A stretch of DNA of 64,000 nucleotides from Tubulanus polymorphus (Eukaryota > Nemertea > Palaeonemertea > Tubulaniformes > Tubulanidae). Shown in pieces: positions 33,593 to 44,840 of this stretch. The stretch's first letter is position 1. The number at the start of each line of letters is the position of its first letter. Position numbers and translations under genes: made by a program. The stretch spans positions 9,894,231 through 9,958,230 of the forward strand of contig NC_134033.1 of NCBI RefSeq assembly GCF_964204645.1, in the 5' to 3' direction. A model generated the notes under the pieces. The model was not told the origin of the DNA, searched no databases, and saw nothing but the letters and a program-made list of their open reading frames with translations.

Positions 33593-34370
33593 AAGTAGAG
33601 GGCACCACACTACGAATGAACAGGAAGAGGAATCATCATCATCATCATCAGTGCCCTAGCCGTGGGGGCCGTCGGCGCATCACAGCTCGCACAGTATGTT
33701 GCCAATGCTTCCTGTCTGGCCTGCTTTAGTAAGGTTGGTAGATTCTGGCCGCACCACTCTTTCACATCATCCAGCCACCATCGCTTTGGTCTGCCTCGCT
33801 TTCGTTGGCCGTCAACAGAGCCTTGTAGAATGGCATTGGTAAGCGTGCCAGTAGCGCGGTAAACATGGCCAAACCATAGAAGCTTTCTCTTTTTGGCCAT
33901 GTCAAGGAAGCTGTCATGGGTCCCGATGAGCTGCTGTATTCTCTCACTGACTTCCTCATTTGAAGTATGGCTGGTCCAGTGAATGTTCAGGATGCGCCTC
34001 TAGCAATTCATTTCGAAGGCTGCAATCTGTTTGCAAAGCTCAGCATTCAGAGTCCAAGATTCTGAGGCATATAGCAGGACTGACACTACAAGAGAATGAA
34101 GCAGGTGCACTTTGGTCTTCGACAAAATGCTGTGATTGCGCCAGATGGGTTTCAGCCTGCCAAGGGCAGCAGTTGCCTTCGCAATCCTCGCCTTGACTTC
34201 CTTCACGGAGCTACCATCCTCAGTCACTATCGCGCCGAGGTATGTAAACTCGGACACTTGCTCCAGCTCAGTCAACAGGAATGCTCCAATAAAAATAACA
34301 CCCTGTGACACATTACTTAATTCCGATTGAGGACAATAGGTTGTACTGGATATAACCGTAGGCATGGAAT
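33593..34370 (-). pseudogene. Non-LTR retrotransposon (LINE), 3' end of RT
   Basis: Minus-strand blocks: VSEFTYLGAIVTEDGSS and RIAKATAALGRLKPIW with LLYASESWTLNAEL (34365-34000), then KKRKLLWFGHVYRATGT and GQRKRGRPKRWWLDDVKEW (33900-33610). This is the typical C-terminus after the RT domain of invertebrate LINEs. A (GAT)n tail at 33632-33650 marks the 3' end. It is 5'-truncated at about 34370, with a frameshift near 33960-34000. Confidence 0.85.
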
Positions 34371-34842
34371 AGAAAAGTATGTCAAGCTCATTCGAAAATC
34401 ATTACTATGAGTACTGCACTTTTATTAACTAACATTTGTGACGTATATAACAAAGTGTAATCAAATAAATTGAACTGCAAACAGAAAGATAATTCAAGAC
34501 ATGCAAGGGTATGGAAAAATTATGAATGAACATTTAACAAAAATTAGGCATGAAGTTTAACTATAGAAAACAGCGGCATGTGGATGAATCTAGAGGATTT
34601 GACCCTTCATTGAAAAACCTGCAGACCTCCTGATAAATCTTGTAATTGGTAGCTCATGACATATTCATTTATAGGTAGTGAGTGTGGTTGCAAATATTGA
34701 AATAATATGATATATCCAGATAATTAACATGTTGGGTCGTTAAAGATTGTATTCAACAGATATGGAATATGTTGGGATGATGTTTTTGTGTATCTAGTTT
34801 TTCATGATGAATTATATACATATGTCTTTATGTCTCATATAG
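34371..34842. other. ABCC intron
   Basis: AT-rich, nothing recognised before the ATATAG acceptor. Confidence 0.5.
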
Positions 34843-34944
34843 GTAACCAAATCATTGTATTGGTTCGTAAAATCTACTTGTGACATGGAGGTGCAGATTA
34901 TATCAGTTGAAAGAATTAAAGAATACAGTGAAATTCCATCGGAA
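34843..34944 (+). CDS. ABCC-type transporter, exon (end of TMD2, linker)
   Basis: 102 bases, phase 0 at both ends, acceptor CATATAG, donor GGAA/GTAAGT. It encodes VTKSLYWFVKSTCDMEVQII and SVERIKEYSEIPSE. The V-x-R-x-K-E-Y motif ends TMD2 in ABCC proteins and leads to NBD2. The donor hexamer is the left flank of a transposon (34951-36017) whose target duplication TAAGT is part of the donor. Confidence 0.93.
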
Positions 34945-34950
34945 GTAAGT

Positions 34951-36017
34951 CAGGGTTCGTAGCGGGTCTTACAAGTGCTTAAAAGTGCTTATTTTGAAAA
35001 ATGAATTGTTAAGGGCTTTTATAAGTGCTTATTTTTACTAAAATCTATTCAAAGTGCTTATTAGTGCTTATATTTTGTGATTTTGGTTGGCTGGAGATAT
35101 TTTGTTATTCTGCCGGTCTGGCTAAAAATAGTCTGCCGATGTATGTATGTCCTTCACACACGCATCACTCAGACTGCTGCTGTCTGGTTATTGATCTAAC
35201 GCCAAAATCACGCCTAGTTGTGTGACCTAGTTACAGTTTTCCAAGAAACTGGCTACCTTCCAACTTATAGCTACCAATCATTCTAGCAACTGCAGCAGTT
35301 TAAGAACAAACCTGCCATGTGCTAGCGAGTCATGGGGAAAATCCATTACCATATATATCATCAAAGTTGAATATGCTTGTGACAGTGGTGTTGTGCACAA
35401 AGATTTCATCTTTATACGTTGTTGCGAATCCCAGAACAAATCTATTTTTGTGCTCAGAGGTAAATTGTACTCAGTTGATCCTACTGGACTCCATGTCCTT
35501 GATCAGATGTTTGCATGAATTGTGAATTTTTAAGCGGAAAAATATTTCTTTTGATGGTTGAAAATACCTTGATACAACTGTTGTTGCCTTAGATTACTTG
35601 ACCTGGATCCGTGCCATGTAGATGATGCGTTATTCCAAAGAGCCCCTTAGCACAGATGATTTTGGAAGGAGTTGATCGGTATAGTTAGATATGGAAAGCT
35701 CTTGGTAGGGCTCTATTTATTGTTGAAGAAATGGAAAACTAAATCATCGAATATGAATCTATTTTAAATGATTGCCCATTAACTCATGATTCCTTATACA
35801 TTATGAATCATTCACTCCTCCTGCTCATCTGTTACACAGTAGAAAGGTAACTAACCACAATGCTGTCACTTGGGTGCACTTTCAGTGACACAAAAAGCAA
35901 CGGGTACAACTTTTCAAAATTTCTAGCCTGATTTTCCTGTAAAAAGTGCTTATTTTGGTTTGAAATAAGTACTTATAAGTGCTTATTTTGACCATAGCCT
36001 TACAAATATGAACCCTG
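34951..36017. mobile_element. hAT-like non-autonomous element abutting a splice donor
   Basis: Starts CAGGGTTCGTAGCGGG, ends in GAACCCTG, and is flanked by TAAGT at 34946-34950 and 36018-36022. Both ends are rich in AAGTGCTTA. No coding capacity is evident. The termini match the element at 27957-29523 in the first ten bases, and both use 5 bp duplications. Confidence 0.8.
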
Positions 36018-36022
36018 TAAGT

Positions 36023-36790
36023 AGTGTATTAAGTATTGCATATGCATATGCAAGTGTTGAGCCACACACATTAGGCGGAATGGGTGCCCATCGCTTGTGG
36101 TGCGCAGGGATTGTCAAATTATGCAAACCAATCAAAAAAGTTATATTTCAACACATGATATTGATGAAATAAAAGAACACACTCTAATCTGGGGAACTGC
36201 ATCAACTTTTGGAATGGTATATGGTTCTTAATTATCATGATTCCATTTTGAGTTCATTCACACAATGGACGATTAGGTGTACAGAGACTTGCATCAACTC
36301 CAATATTAAATTTTTATAAGGTTACCTCCAGATAATCTGTTATCACCATAGTAAATCATTCTCAAATTCCAACACACACATATATACATTCTCAAGAAGT
36401 TTTAATGGCTAGCATCAGTTATACTAGTGACAGCTGACAGGAGAAGCGATAAATTAGATAACACTTGCGTTCCATCGGCGAATTATTGTGAAGAGTTATA
36501 GTATATGCATAATAGAAGCACAAAATTCTCCAATATTATGTACTTTAGTATGAGGAATGGTGATGGTAACTTTTTTATAAGATTCTCAAAACAACATTTA
36601 TTCAATGTACATTTGCCATTCAAACATTTTATTGTAACTAACTCACTTATGAACTCTATTATACCATGCGCACTTGTCACTGTACTGTTGCCATGGTAAC
36701 ATAGTAGTATTTGATATATAGTATTAAGTCAACTCAAATTTACTGATAAATTTGCCATGTAGTTGGCCTGCCAAAAGTGCAAAAGACCTC
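36023..36790. other. ABCC intron
   Basis: No coding or element ends recognised. Confidence 0.4.
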
Positions 36791-36850
36791 TAGAATTTTC
36801 TGAGGAGTAATTGACTCTACTAGTGCAATTCCTGAGTGCTAATGGGTTAA
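36791..36850 (+). repeat. Right end of a TTAA MITE (CCCATTAGCACTCA family)
   Basis: TTTTCTGAGGAGTAATTGAC, then CCTGAGTGCTAATGGG and TTAA at 36847-36850. It matches the right ends at 57765 and 63539. The left end is not evident. Confidence 0.7.
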
Positions 36851-37050
36851 ACATTAAGATTGAAATAGCCCGAGGATTATCTTTTCGAGCTCTACGTATT
36901 TGTGATCAAAAGTTTTTAGATAAAGAAATCAAACATATAAGAACTGCTTTCAAGAAACTAGACTATCCAGACAAAATTTTGAACAAAGCTTGGTTCAAAG
37001 CCCGTATTTCTCACTTAGGACGTACTGATGGAGGTAACTTGGTTGCAGTT
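36851..37050 (+). pseudogene. Penelope-like element RT fragment
   Basis: The frame contains GLSFRALRICDQKFLDKEIK, HIRTAFKKLDYPDKIL and NKAWFKA. L-x-x-R-A-x-R-I-C followed by E-I-x-x-I-x-x-x-x-x-x-x-x-Y-P is the segment C-terminal to the RT palm in Penelope-like elements, just before the GIY-YIG nuclease, which is absent here. Short and isolated. Confidence 0.55.
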
Positions 37051-38674
37051 ATGGTTGAAAATATGATTTTCAGTAGTGGCGGTGATGGCAGCCATATTGA
37101 AAACAGCCAAAGTATTGGCCCAAATTGAATAAAATCGATTTTATCCGATAGTTTTACTAAGATTTAGTAGGTAAAGGCGTTGTTTTCACTAGCCTAGGTT
37201 ACTTTGTTGCAAAATCATGGTTGGAAATAAGTTGATGATAGTAATGATAGTAACATGCAACATCTGACATCAGAGCAGTGTTCAGGCAATGACACAACAC
37301 AGTTACCCTTGTCAACCATAAGGAAAATGATCATCATCCAAAATAAGTGTAACTGAGATTATTTATTTGTCCACATAAAAATTTAACCAATTCATCTTCA
37401 CTTTTCAGTTATACTAACAAACGATAGATATTAACCTAAATACAAATGAAAATTTCTGGTTAAACCTTTAGTATAGTCGAAATCGTTTGTTGCGAAAAAA
37501 GTATAGATACGCACTGTACTGTAAGTAGATGAATTTGACTAATTAACCTTAGACACATTCTCTGTGAAGTGTACCGTATTCTAATACTTATAGCACGAAA
37601 ATGAAACTAAAATTGATTTATGCTGATTGGAACTAGATGCCTAGAAAAAAGAATTGTGAATCATACTATTTAAACCGGCGATAACTTTTTTTATCGTACG
37701 GTAGTATCGTAAATCCAAATTCCTATAATTTTCTATCATCATCATCTGACCACTTATTCGAGACTAAGAAGCAACTATATTACCTTCGGCTGACAAAAAG
37801 TTACCGTAATGCATTGTATCCACTGAAACAGCAGCAATGTTCACGATCAGTACGGCCATCTCGTCACATGTGTAGTTGAATACGATCTTCTCGTAAGGTC
37901 CAGGTTCCAGTCACAATCAATAGTTTAACAGCTTCATCTGTACTGGTGTCACAAGGACTTAAATTCGGGTTCTCCCCATCTGTAACTGGCTGGGTGTTGT
38001 ATCGGCAGGCTGGCTGGGGTAACTAGCATTTAGACTAGCGGTACAGTATTCCATCCATCATGAACAATAAGGCATTTAAACCTTATATGTACAATCTTTA
38101 TTGCATCCCGGAATGAGAATGATTATCATAACTTTACATCGTCTTTATATACAGAATCATGAGTATGATATGAGAACTAGGTGTCAGACAAGTTGTAGAC
38201 ATCAGGACTGTCGATAACCGACATAGGAAACTCGGACTTCGAGATATATTTTTTAACGGTTTATTCATCTTCGAACGTTAAACTACAAATGACAAAATGA
38301 TGAAATAAGACAAGATAGAATAACAGAGGATTAGAAACGGCAATTTTGGATAATTTGCTATGTAGGCAAGATTAGACAATTATAGGAATTTTACTTACAA
38401 CTCTATATCGATGTGAAGGTTATGAAGTCCAAGTGGCGAATGCCCAGAATAAAGGATTTTCAGAACTCAGGTAAACTGAGAATCACATACCACAAACTGA
38501 ATGCCAAATGCTTTAATGTTTTGAAAATTCACTGAACTGGAACTAAGCACCAGAGGCGACAGAAAACCACAATAGATAATACATAGACTTTGACAACAGT
38601 AACAGACAAGACACATAACAAAAACAGATGAACAAACATATCTACACATAAATTGTTGAACCTACCGTAAAAAC
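37051..38674. other. ABCC intron, nothing recognised
   Basis: AT-rich DNA with no convincing coding sequence on either strand. Confidence 0.4.
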
Positions 38675-38741
38675 CGGCGTATAAGTCGAGTTTTTAACCC
38701 TTGATTTTACCACTAAATTATTGACCTCGACTTATACGCCG
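38675..38741. repeat. 16 bp inverted repeat of a MITE family
   Basis: CGGCGTATAAGTCGAG at 38675-38690 and its complement at 38726-38741. A related word, CTCGACTTATAAGCCGG, occurs at 47130. The two may be ends of an older element into which the TTAA elements inserted. Confidence 0.5.
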
Positions 38742-39322
38742 AGTACAGTTTTCTACTAAGTATTTTCAGGTCACAAGAAATATTGATTCTACCAGACAGA
38801 AAATACAGTGTTCATCTTCTTACTGCTATAACAGTTTGAATATTTATTCATGATAAATAAATACATTCAATGAAAAAAACTTCTTTCATTTTGACATAGC
38901 TTCATTTAAAACGATGTATTCATATATGCGCGCTCATAGCAGCGCTTAATACACTAGGCTATATATAGCGTGTGACTCACACTACTGTATCACTGTATGG
39001 TAGTGTATTTTACCTGAGTGTGTGTGTGTAACAGTCTATTGATTAAAGGGTAACTGACAGATATTTTATTCTGGCATAATTTCCTTTGAAAAAATATATA
39101 GAATACGGATTTGTAAAGGTTTTTTGCTCTAAAAGTCATAGATCTATTAAAAATAGTACTTTAGTAACTGCATTTTCTTGCGGTGTGTTGAACTAGTTTC
39201 CGTAAACAAACATCGGCAATTTCCGGAATTCTCAAGTGCGTGACGTCACTACATGTACCAGGAAGTCTTTTGTCTCAGCGTTCATCTATACAAATGATTA
39301 TTTACATGTTTACTTTTCCAAA

Positions 39323-42300
39323 ATGGGACTTCGCTGTGTCCCTTATGGGTGCAGTCATGGCAGTGCTGACAAAACAAGTACATTCTACTGGCCAAGTGAT
39401 GATAAGACGAGGGCCATGTGGACGAAATTTGTATGCCAGAAGCGTTTAAACTGGACAGGGCCGACCCGGTATTCGGTCTTATGTCGGTATCATTTTGAAG
39501 AAACAGCTTGTGCAAATAAGATGATGTTTGACGCAAATTTCGCGAAAAAGTAAGCTTCATAATAAAACCCTTGAAATATAAATGAATAAATCCAGCCCAT
39601 ATGACTGGAACCTCCTGATTTAGGAGTATAGTATAGGATTTGGATGATACTGAAGATTTATTATTTTGATGAGATGGTCCCCGGACAACCTGGCCTGTAA
39701 AAAGCTATAATAGCGCTTTCATCATATGCAGGCATCGTACTACAAAAAGGGACAATTTCACAATAATAAATCTATGAATTACTGAGTGAAAAGTATCTTT
39801 ATCTTATAATAATAGACTACTCCATTTATTGAAAACAAGATAAACATAGCTGTCCTAATAGGTCATAGATAGCACAGGCCACAAATCAAAATGAATATCA
39901 AAATGCAACATATAATATCATTATGAGAGCTTCGCCAAATGAACTGATTTCTGAAGAAAATGTTTTATTTATTCAGGTAACTGCTAAAGTCAGGAGCTGT
40001 ACCAACAATTCATATGCCAGTCCTGCCAAGTCAATTAAACTCAGCTGACGAAACGCTTTTTTCACCCCCCAGACCAAAGGGCAGGGCTGCATATGAAAAA
40101 AGAGAAAGAAAAAGAATATTTAACAATGTGGCGAACCCTCAAAAAGCCTCAGCTGTAATTCCCGATGATGAATCTTCGTTTCAAGACCCGGACTGCCTAG
40201 TTGAGTCCAACATTGCCGCCAAATCTAAAGAAATTGGCATACAAAGTGCACCAGATTGTGTGTCAAAAGGTGAGTATCTTTTTCAGTAGTGCCTTTTTCA
40301 TTGTTGATACTGGTTTTTCACAGAGCAAAAGTTTAATTATTGATCTTTTGATAAATTCAGCTATTCAGACGCTTAAGACACCAGCAAAACCGAAAGTAGT
40401 AGTAAGGTACAAAACAAAACCTGTTTATGTATTCAAAAAAGTATGCCAAACCTCACGGGGGGTTCAGATAACTCCTGCAACAAAAAGTAAGCACTGTATT
40501 TAGGAAATATTTTCAATATAATCAATGATTGACTAATTTCTTATCAGATTTGATCACAATCCTATATCAATACTTATAATGAAAAAGTAAAAAAACTTCA
40601 TTTAGGCCTATAGACTATTTTAAAGTTTTCAACCATCCATTTCAGCGATTGCCACAGAGGTAAATATGAAGAGGAAAGGTCGGCCCCTTGGAAGCAGCAG
40701 GAAGACCTTTGTTGTTGATAGCAGTTCGTCTGAGGATAATGATTCTGATGATGAATACATTCCATCTGAATCTGACTCGGGTAGTGATAATAACTATGAT
40801 TCTGATGAAGAAAATATTATTTTTGATGAAATGAGGTAACTTTTTTATGAGTATGTCTCAGGTAATGCTTATTGCTGATGATTACTAGTGCCACCCTACA
40901 ACGATCTATCTATCCAATTTTCAGAGTTTATTTCGAAATTTTCTTACTCAAGCGTCAAATCTTGATTCAGTAATTATCGTCAAAACAACACATTTATGAA
41001 AGAAAAAAACCTTCTGAGGAAACTGAAATTCCTAGGTCCTTTCCAGAGCATAATTCAATTTGATTTTCTTCGCTCATTTCTTATAGGGCGGTCCGGGTCA
41101 GAGATGACAGCCAGCTAGATTATGGGAAACAAGCTAAAGTAATCATTTTCGAGCATAAACTATTTGAACTTTTCCGTCATTGTAATTCTTGCGGTGGTTA
41201 TAACAAGATAGAGAAAAGAACCAAAGACACATTACTAGTTGTTCAAACAACATGCCAGTTGTGCTGGAAACAGAGTAGTTGGCAGAACCAGGATTTCATT
41301 GCAGGGAAACCAGTTTTGAATATTTTGATAAGTGCGATGATCTTGCTTACTGGAAACTGGCCAACAAAATCTATACGGTTGTTCAAGTAAGTCACCACAG
41401 ATGTGAACTTCTGATATTGTTAAATATTCAAAATTGTGTCCTAAATTCATTTAGGCCTAATATCCTCTGTTTCGATAGTTGAAAATTGATAGTGGGAACA
41501 TAATTTTTTTTCCAGGTTGCTAAATATTGCCATTCATTCAACGAGATCGTTTTCCGCTACCAACAAAATTTCTCTCATGGAGCAATTAACCGGGTTTGGG
41601 AAGTCAGCAGAAAAACAATTTTGGATGGTTTAAATGGTGAGCGATTACTCGGTGGTGATGGGAGATGCGACTCCATGGGACACTCTGCCAAATTTGGGAG
41701 TTACTCCATCATGGACATCGAGGCGAAGAAAGTTGTTTCACTGCAACTAGTGCAGGTAGATATACTGACGTAAAAGTTTTCAGATTGAAGTTGTGAGTTA
41801 AAATCTATTTTTTTAATAGCCATTGATAAAAAATGCCATATTGTGCAATTCCTTTCTAGTCAAATGAAGTTAAAACCTCAAATGCCATGGAGTTGGAGGG
41901 CCTAAAACGCTGCACAACAGAATTAGGGAATATACCGGTAAAGGCATTTATATCAGATATGCATTTGCAGATTGGAAAATGGATAAGGACAGTATGGAAA
42001 GTTAGTCACTATTATGACTGCTGGCACGTTGTCAAAAGTAAGTTAAAAAAATCTTTGCATAAATGTCTGTATAAATTATAAATGCAAAAATACAAATTTG
42101 ACTCAAATCTATGATTTTCAAAACTATTTGATTGAATTGATAGATCAGTTTCGAAAATTGCGCATAGAATTGAGTCAAAATGTCAAATACCCTCTTAGTT
42201 TTTCTTCACATTTTGGGTCTTTCAGCAATCACTTTTTATATCGTTGGATAGCTTGAAAAATCTAATAATCTATAATTTCAGGTATAACAAAAAAGTTAGA

Positions 42301-43298
42301 GAAATTAGCGAAGACCAAAGCCTTTGTGGACATTCAAGACTGGGTGAAATCATTAAAATATCATCTATACTGGTGTGTTTCGTCTTCCCCGAAAGACGAT
42401 AAGGAATCAATCAAGAAAAAATGGCTCTCAGCTGTGGAACATGTTCAGGGGGTACACGTCAATTGTCAACACAAACCTTATGTGGCTCAGAAAAAGTGGT
42501 TGTTACCAGGTATTTAATTGAAAACCATGTACTAGATAGAATAGTTCTATACCCAATCCTGATTAAGAAAAAAATGTGGAATAAATCTATTAATTTAATC
42601 GTCTAGGTACGCCAGCAGGTGACAAGATTGAAGAAGTTTTGAAAGGAACAAGATTAGTGAACAAGGTCACCAAAATGTCACCATATGGACAGACAAGCCG
42701 ATTAGAATGTTTACATTCTGTCTTCAACCATTTTGCCCCGAAAATGCTTCAGTTTTCATACAGAGGACTCCTCTCAAGGTCAGGCAAAAGCTCAAAACTG
42801 AAATATGCTATTAATTCTATTCTAATATGCTATTAACATTTTTTAATATCATTCTAGGCTCCACATTGCAGCAATGCATTTCAATGAAAACAGCTCCAGG
42901 ATGCAAAAACTAAAAAAGATGGAACTGGTCGTGTGTCATTGATATACCCAAAATATAAGAAACGTCATGTGCTTCGATTTTTGCTAAATGATGCAACTTA
43001 TGGTAAGAAATCCATATTAGATTTGCACTGACTTCTGCAGTTAAATGATTCAAAGATAACTTTGTCACTTAAGGTGTCTTAATGTCAATTGAATAGCATA
43101 TTTTAAATCAGTATTCTATTTTCTTCAGATTATGTCAATGATTGTTTGAATGAAATCATAGGAGATATCAAAAAGAAACAACATACTAAAAAAAATATTG
43201 TTAGAGCTCCTCAAAGCCTGACCAGTGGTCGAGAACGAGTTTCAAAGGAAGAGGCATTGGAACTGCATCGTAGTAGATTTGTAAAGAATATGAAATGA
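39323..43298 (+). CDS. THAP-domain Kolobok-type transposase, 11 exons, lesioned
   Basis: Exons by GT-AG and phase: 39323-39549, 39977-40269, 40361-40486, 40646-40835, 41087-41386, 41516-41755, 41860-42037, 42282-42509, 42607-42778, 42858-43002, 43129-43298. Exon 1 is a THAP zinc finger (CVPYGC, spaced Trp, LCRYHF; C2CH). Exon 2 has SGAVPTIHMP. Exon 4 has an AT-hook-like KRKGRPLGS and an acidic Ser tail. Exon 5 has CQLCWKQSSW. The likely DDE residues are in GGDGRCDSMGHSAKFG (exon 6), ISDMHLQIGKW (exon 7) and SRLECLHSVFNHFAPKM (exon 9). The exon 1-2 join gives an in-frame TAA, and frame shifts occur inside exon 6 (about 41560) and exon 10 (about 42903). This copy is probably inactive. Confidence 0.85.
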
Positions 43299-43403
43299 GT
43301 TGAAAATGAAATGCAGAAAGATGAAAAATTTTTATTTTGTGATAAAATTTCATATAGAAAATTTAATACTGAGGTTATTTAACTAAACGAAATGCTATGG
43401 CAA

Positions 43404-44616
43404 TCAGTCTTCTTTTTCTTCTTCTAACGCTGGCCATCGGAAACCTTTGTACAAATCCTCATCCCCATCTTCAGAAGGAAAATGAGCCCGGATGCAGGAA
43501 ACGACACAGGACGGCAAAATAACACGATTTTTTCTGCCACAGTATCCCAAACACCATCGGGTAAATTGTCGATAGGCTTGTAGAAAACTCTGCGACAGTC
43601 GGGCCCTTAAACGGGCGCACCAAAGACCAACAACACACACACGTATATCGCAGATACAAAAATGACATAGAATTTATTCCCAATACTGTATTTATATAAG
43701 GTACAAATAATGTGAGTAATAAACCGTGAACTAACTCGACCATAAACCGTAACAACAGGATATACAGATAAGCTTGCTTACAATATTCAACAAGGCTATG
43801 TGTCTACACTTCTCTTCGATGGGTCCTTCAAACGCTTTATTTCCATATTGTTGTTTGAATGTTAACCAGGCTACCTGCAACGCCCATCTATCTGTACAAA
43901 CAGAGGCAAATGCATTAGTTTCAGTAATGCATTTAGGAACGGCCTCGTGGTGTTCAAATTCCAAAATTTCTGCCAATTTTTGAGTGACCTCTGGACTCTC
44001 CAGGTAACAGCAACATTCTGGTTCTGTGGGCAACACCTGGCAGTGAGTACACGAACACCTTAAAATAAAAACAATTATTGCGAAAATTAGACTTGGGTTC
44101 TAGAAAGTGTCCATAAGTTCAGCTCGGCCCTAACCTTATAGATTTCTACTGACAAGAAAATAACAAGCAACCCAGTACGGACACAGTACACGACTACGTT
44201 ACAATGCTATGAAAATTTATTTTTGGTCTTATTGTTATTGAATTGCATGGCATGCATCAATGATAAAAAAACAGGGTAAGTTTCTATCAGGGTTGGTTAT
44301 TTTAACCATAAAATGTGCATTATCAAAAATGCATTTATATATAAAGATACAAACACATATTAGCAAATATAAAACCCACCATTCGTGTAAATTATCCAGG
44401 TTCAGCCTATTGAGTGTCGGGATTGTTCGACGGAACAATGGATTCATTTGTCTCATCTGGCTCCGGTTCGTATAGATACGGCCCAATGACTTCTTCATTT
44501 TCTGAATCTCCAGATGTTGAAGACATGATATCTGACACATCAGAGTTGCTTGTTGAACTATCAGATGAATAATCTGACGGACTGGTGTTCGAGTTCGAGT
44601 TATCAGTAGACGCCAT
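43404..44616 (-). CDS. P2X7 ballast-domain protein carried by the transposon, 3 exons
   Basis: Exon 1 (44616-44380) starts MASTDNSNSNTSPSDYSSD, Ser/Asp/Glu-rich, reaching GPYLYEPEPDE. Exon 2 (44058-43782) gives WCSCTHC with the preceding donor base, then LPTEPECCCYLE, KCITETNAFASVCTDRWALQ and FKQQYGN. Exon 3 (43589-43404) gives YRQFTRWCLGY, VILPSCVVSCIRAHFPSE and LYKGFRWP. This is the Cys-rich Zn/nucleotide-binding cytoplasmic domain of P2X7 receptors (WCxCxxC, CC, CIT, LPSC, IRxxFP, YxGF), without channel helices. Exons 2 and 3 join in phase 0. In exon 1 the acidic frame meets a stop near 44407, and the frame entering exon 2 is another one, so a shift lies near 44410-44440. Function unknown. 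Confidence 0.85.
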
Positions 44617-44840
44617 GCTGGTTCGATGTTGTTATTCATGCTGTGACGTCAGCATGACACGTGGTTAATTCGCACGTGTACAGTCGGAAATATGTAAACA
44701 AAGGCGACCGCTTTTATATGATAATTGAGCACACCGAGTTCAAATACAATTTTTTTTTCTTAAAACTTCTTATGTAGTTTCTATATGATTTTAGACATCT
44801 AAAAATACCAGATTGTAATTATCTGTCAGTTACCCTTTAA

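Larger units (their letters stand above)
39047..44836. mobile_element. Kolobok-type DNA transposon with THAP transposase and P2X7-ballast gene
   Basis: A 5790 bp unit flanked by TTAA at 39043-39046 and 44837-44840. Its terminal inverted repeats are AGGGTAACTGACAGATA, perfect over 17 bases, with weaker similarity beyond (TCTGGYAT). Two spliced genes face each other inside: a THAP/DDE transposase on + and a P2X7-ballast-domain protein on -, with stop codons about 105 bases apart. TTAA targets, short AGGG termini and a THAP-bearing DDE transposase define the Kolobok superfamily. It sits in the 17.5 kb ABCC intron. Confidence 0.85.

Noticed and set aside
44235-44639. 134-residue minus frame starting MNNNIEPAW
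   Set aside because: It overlaps exon 1 of the ballast gene in another frame and runs into the intron. Only its last residues (HEW) are used at the splice.
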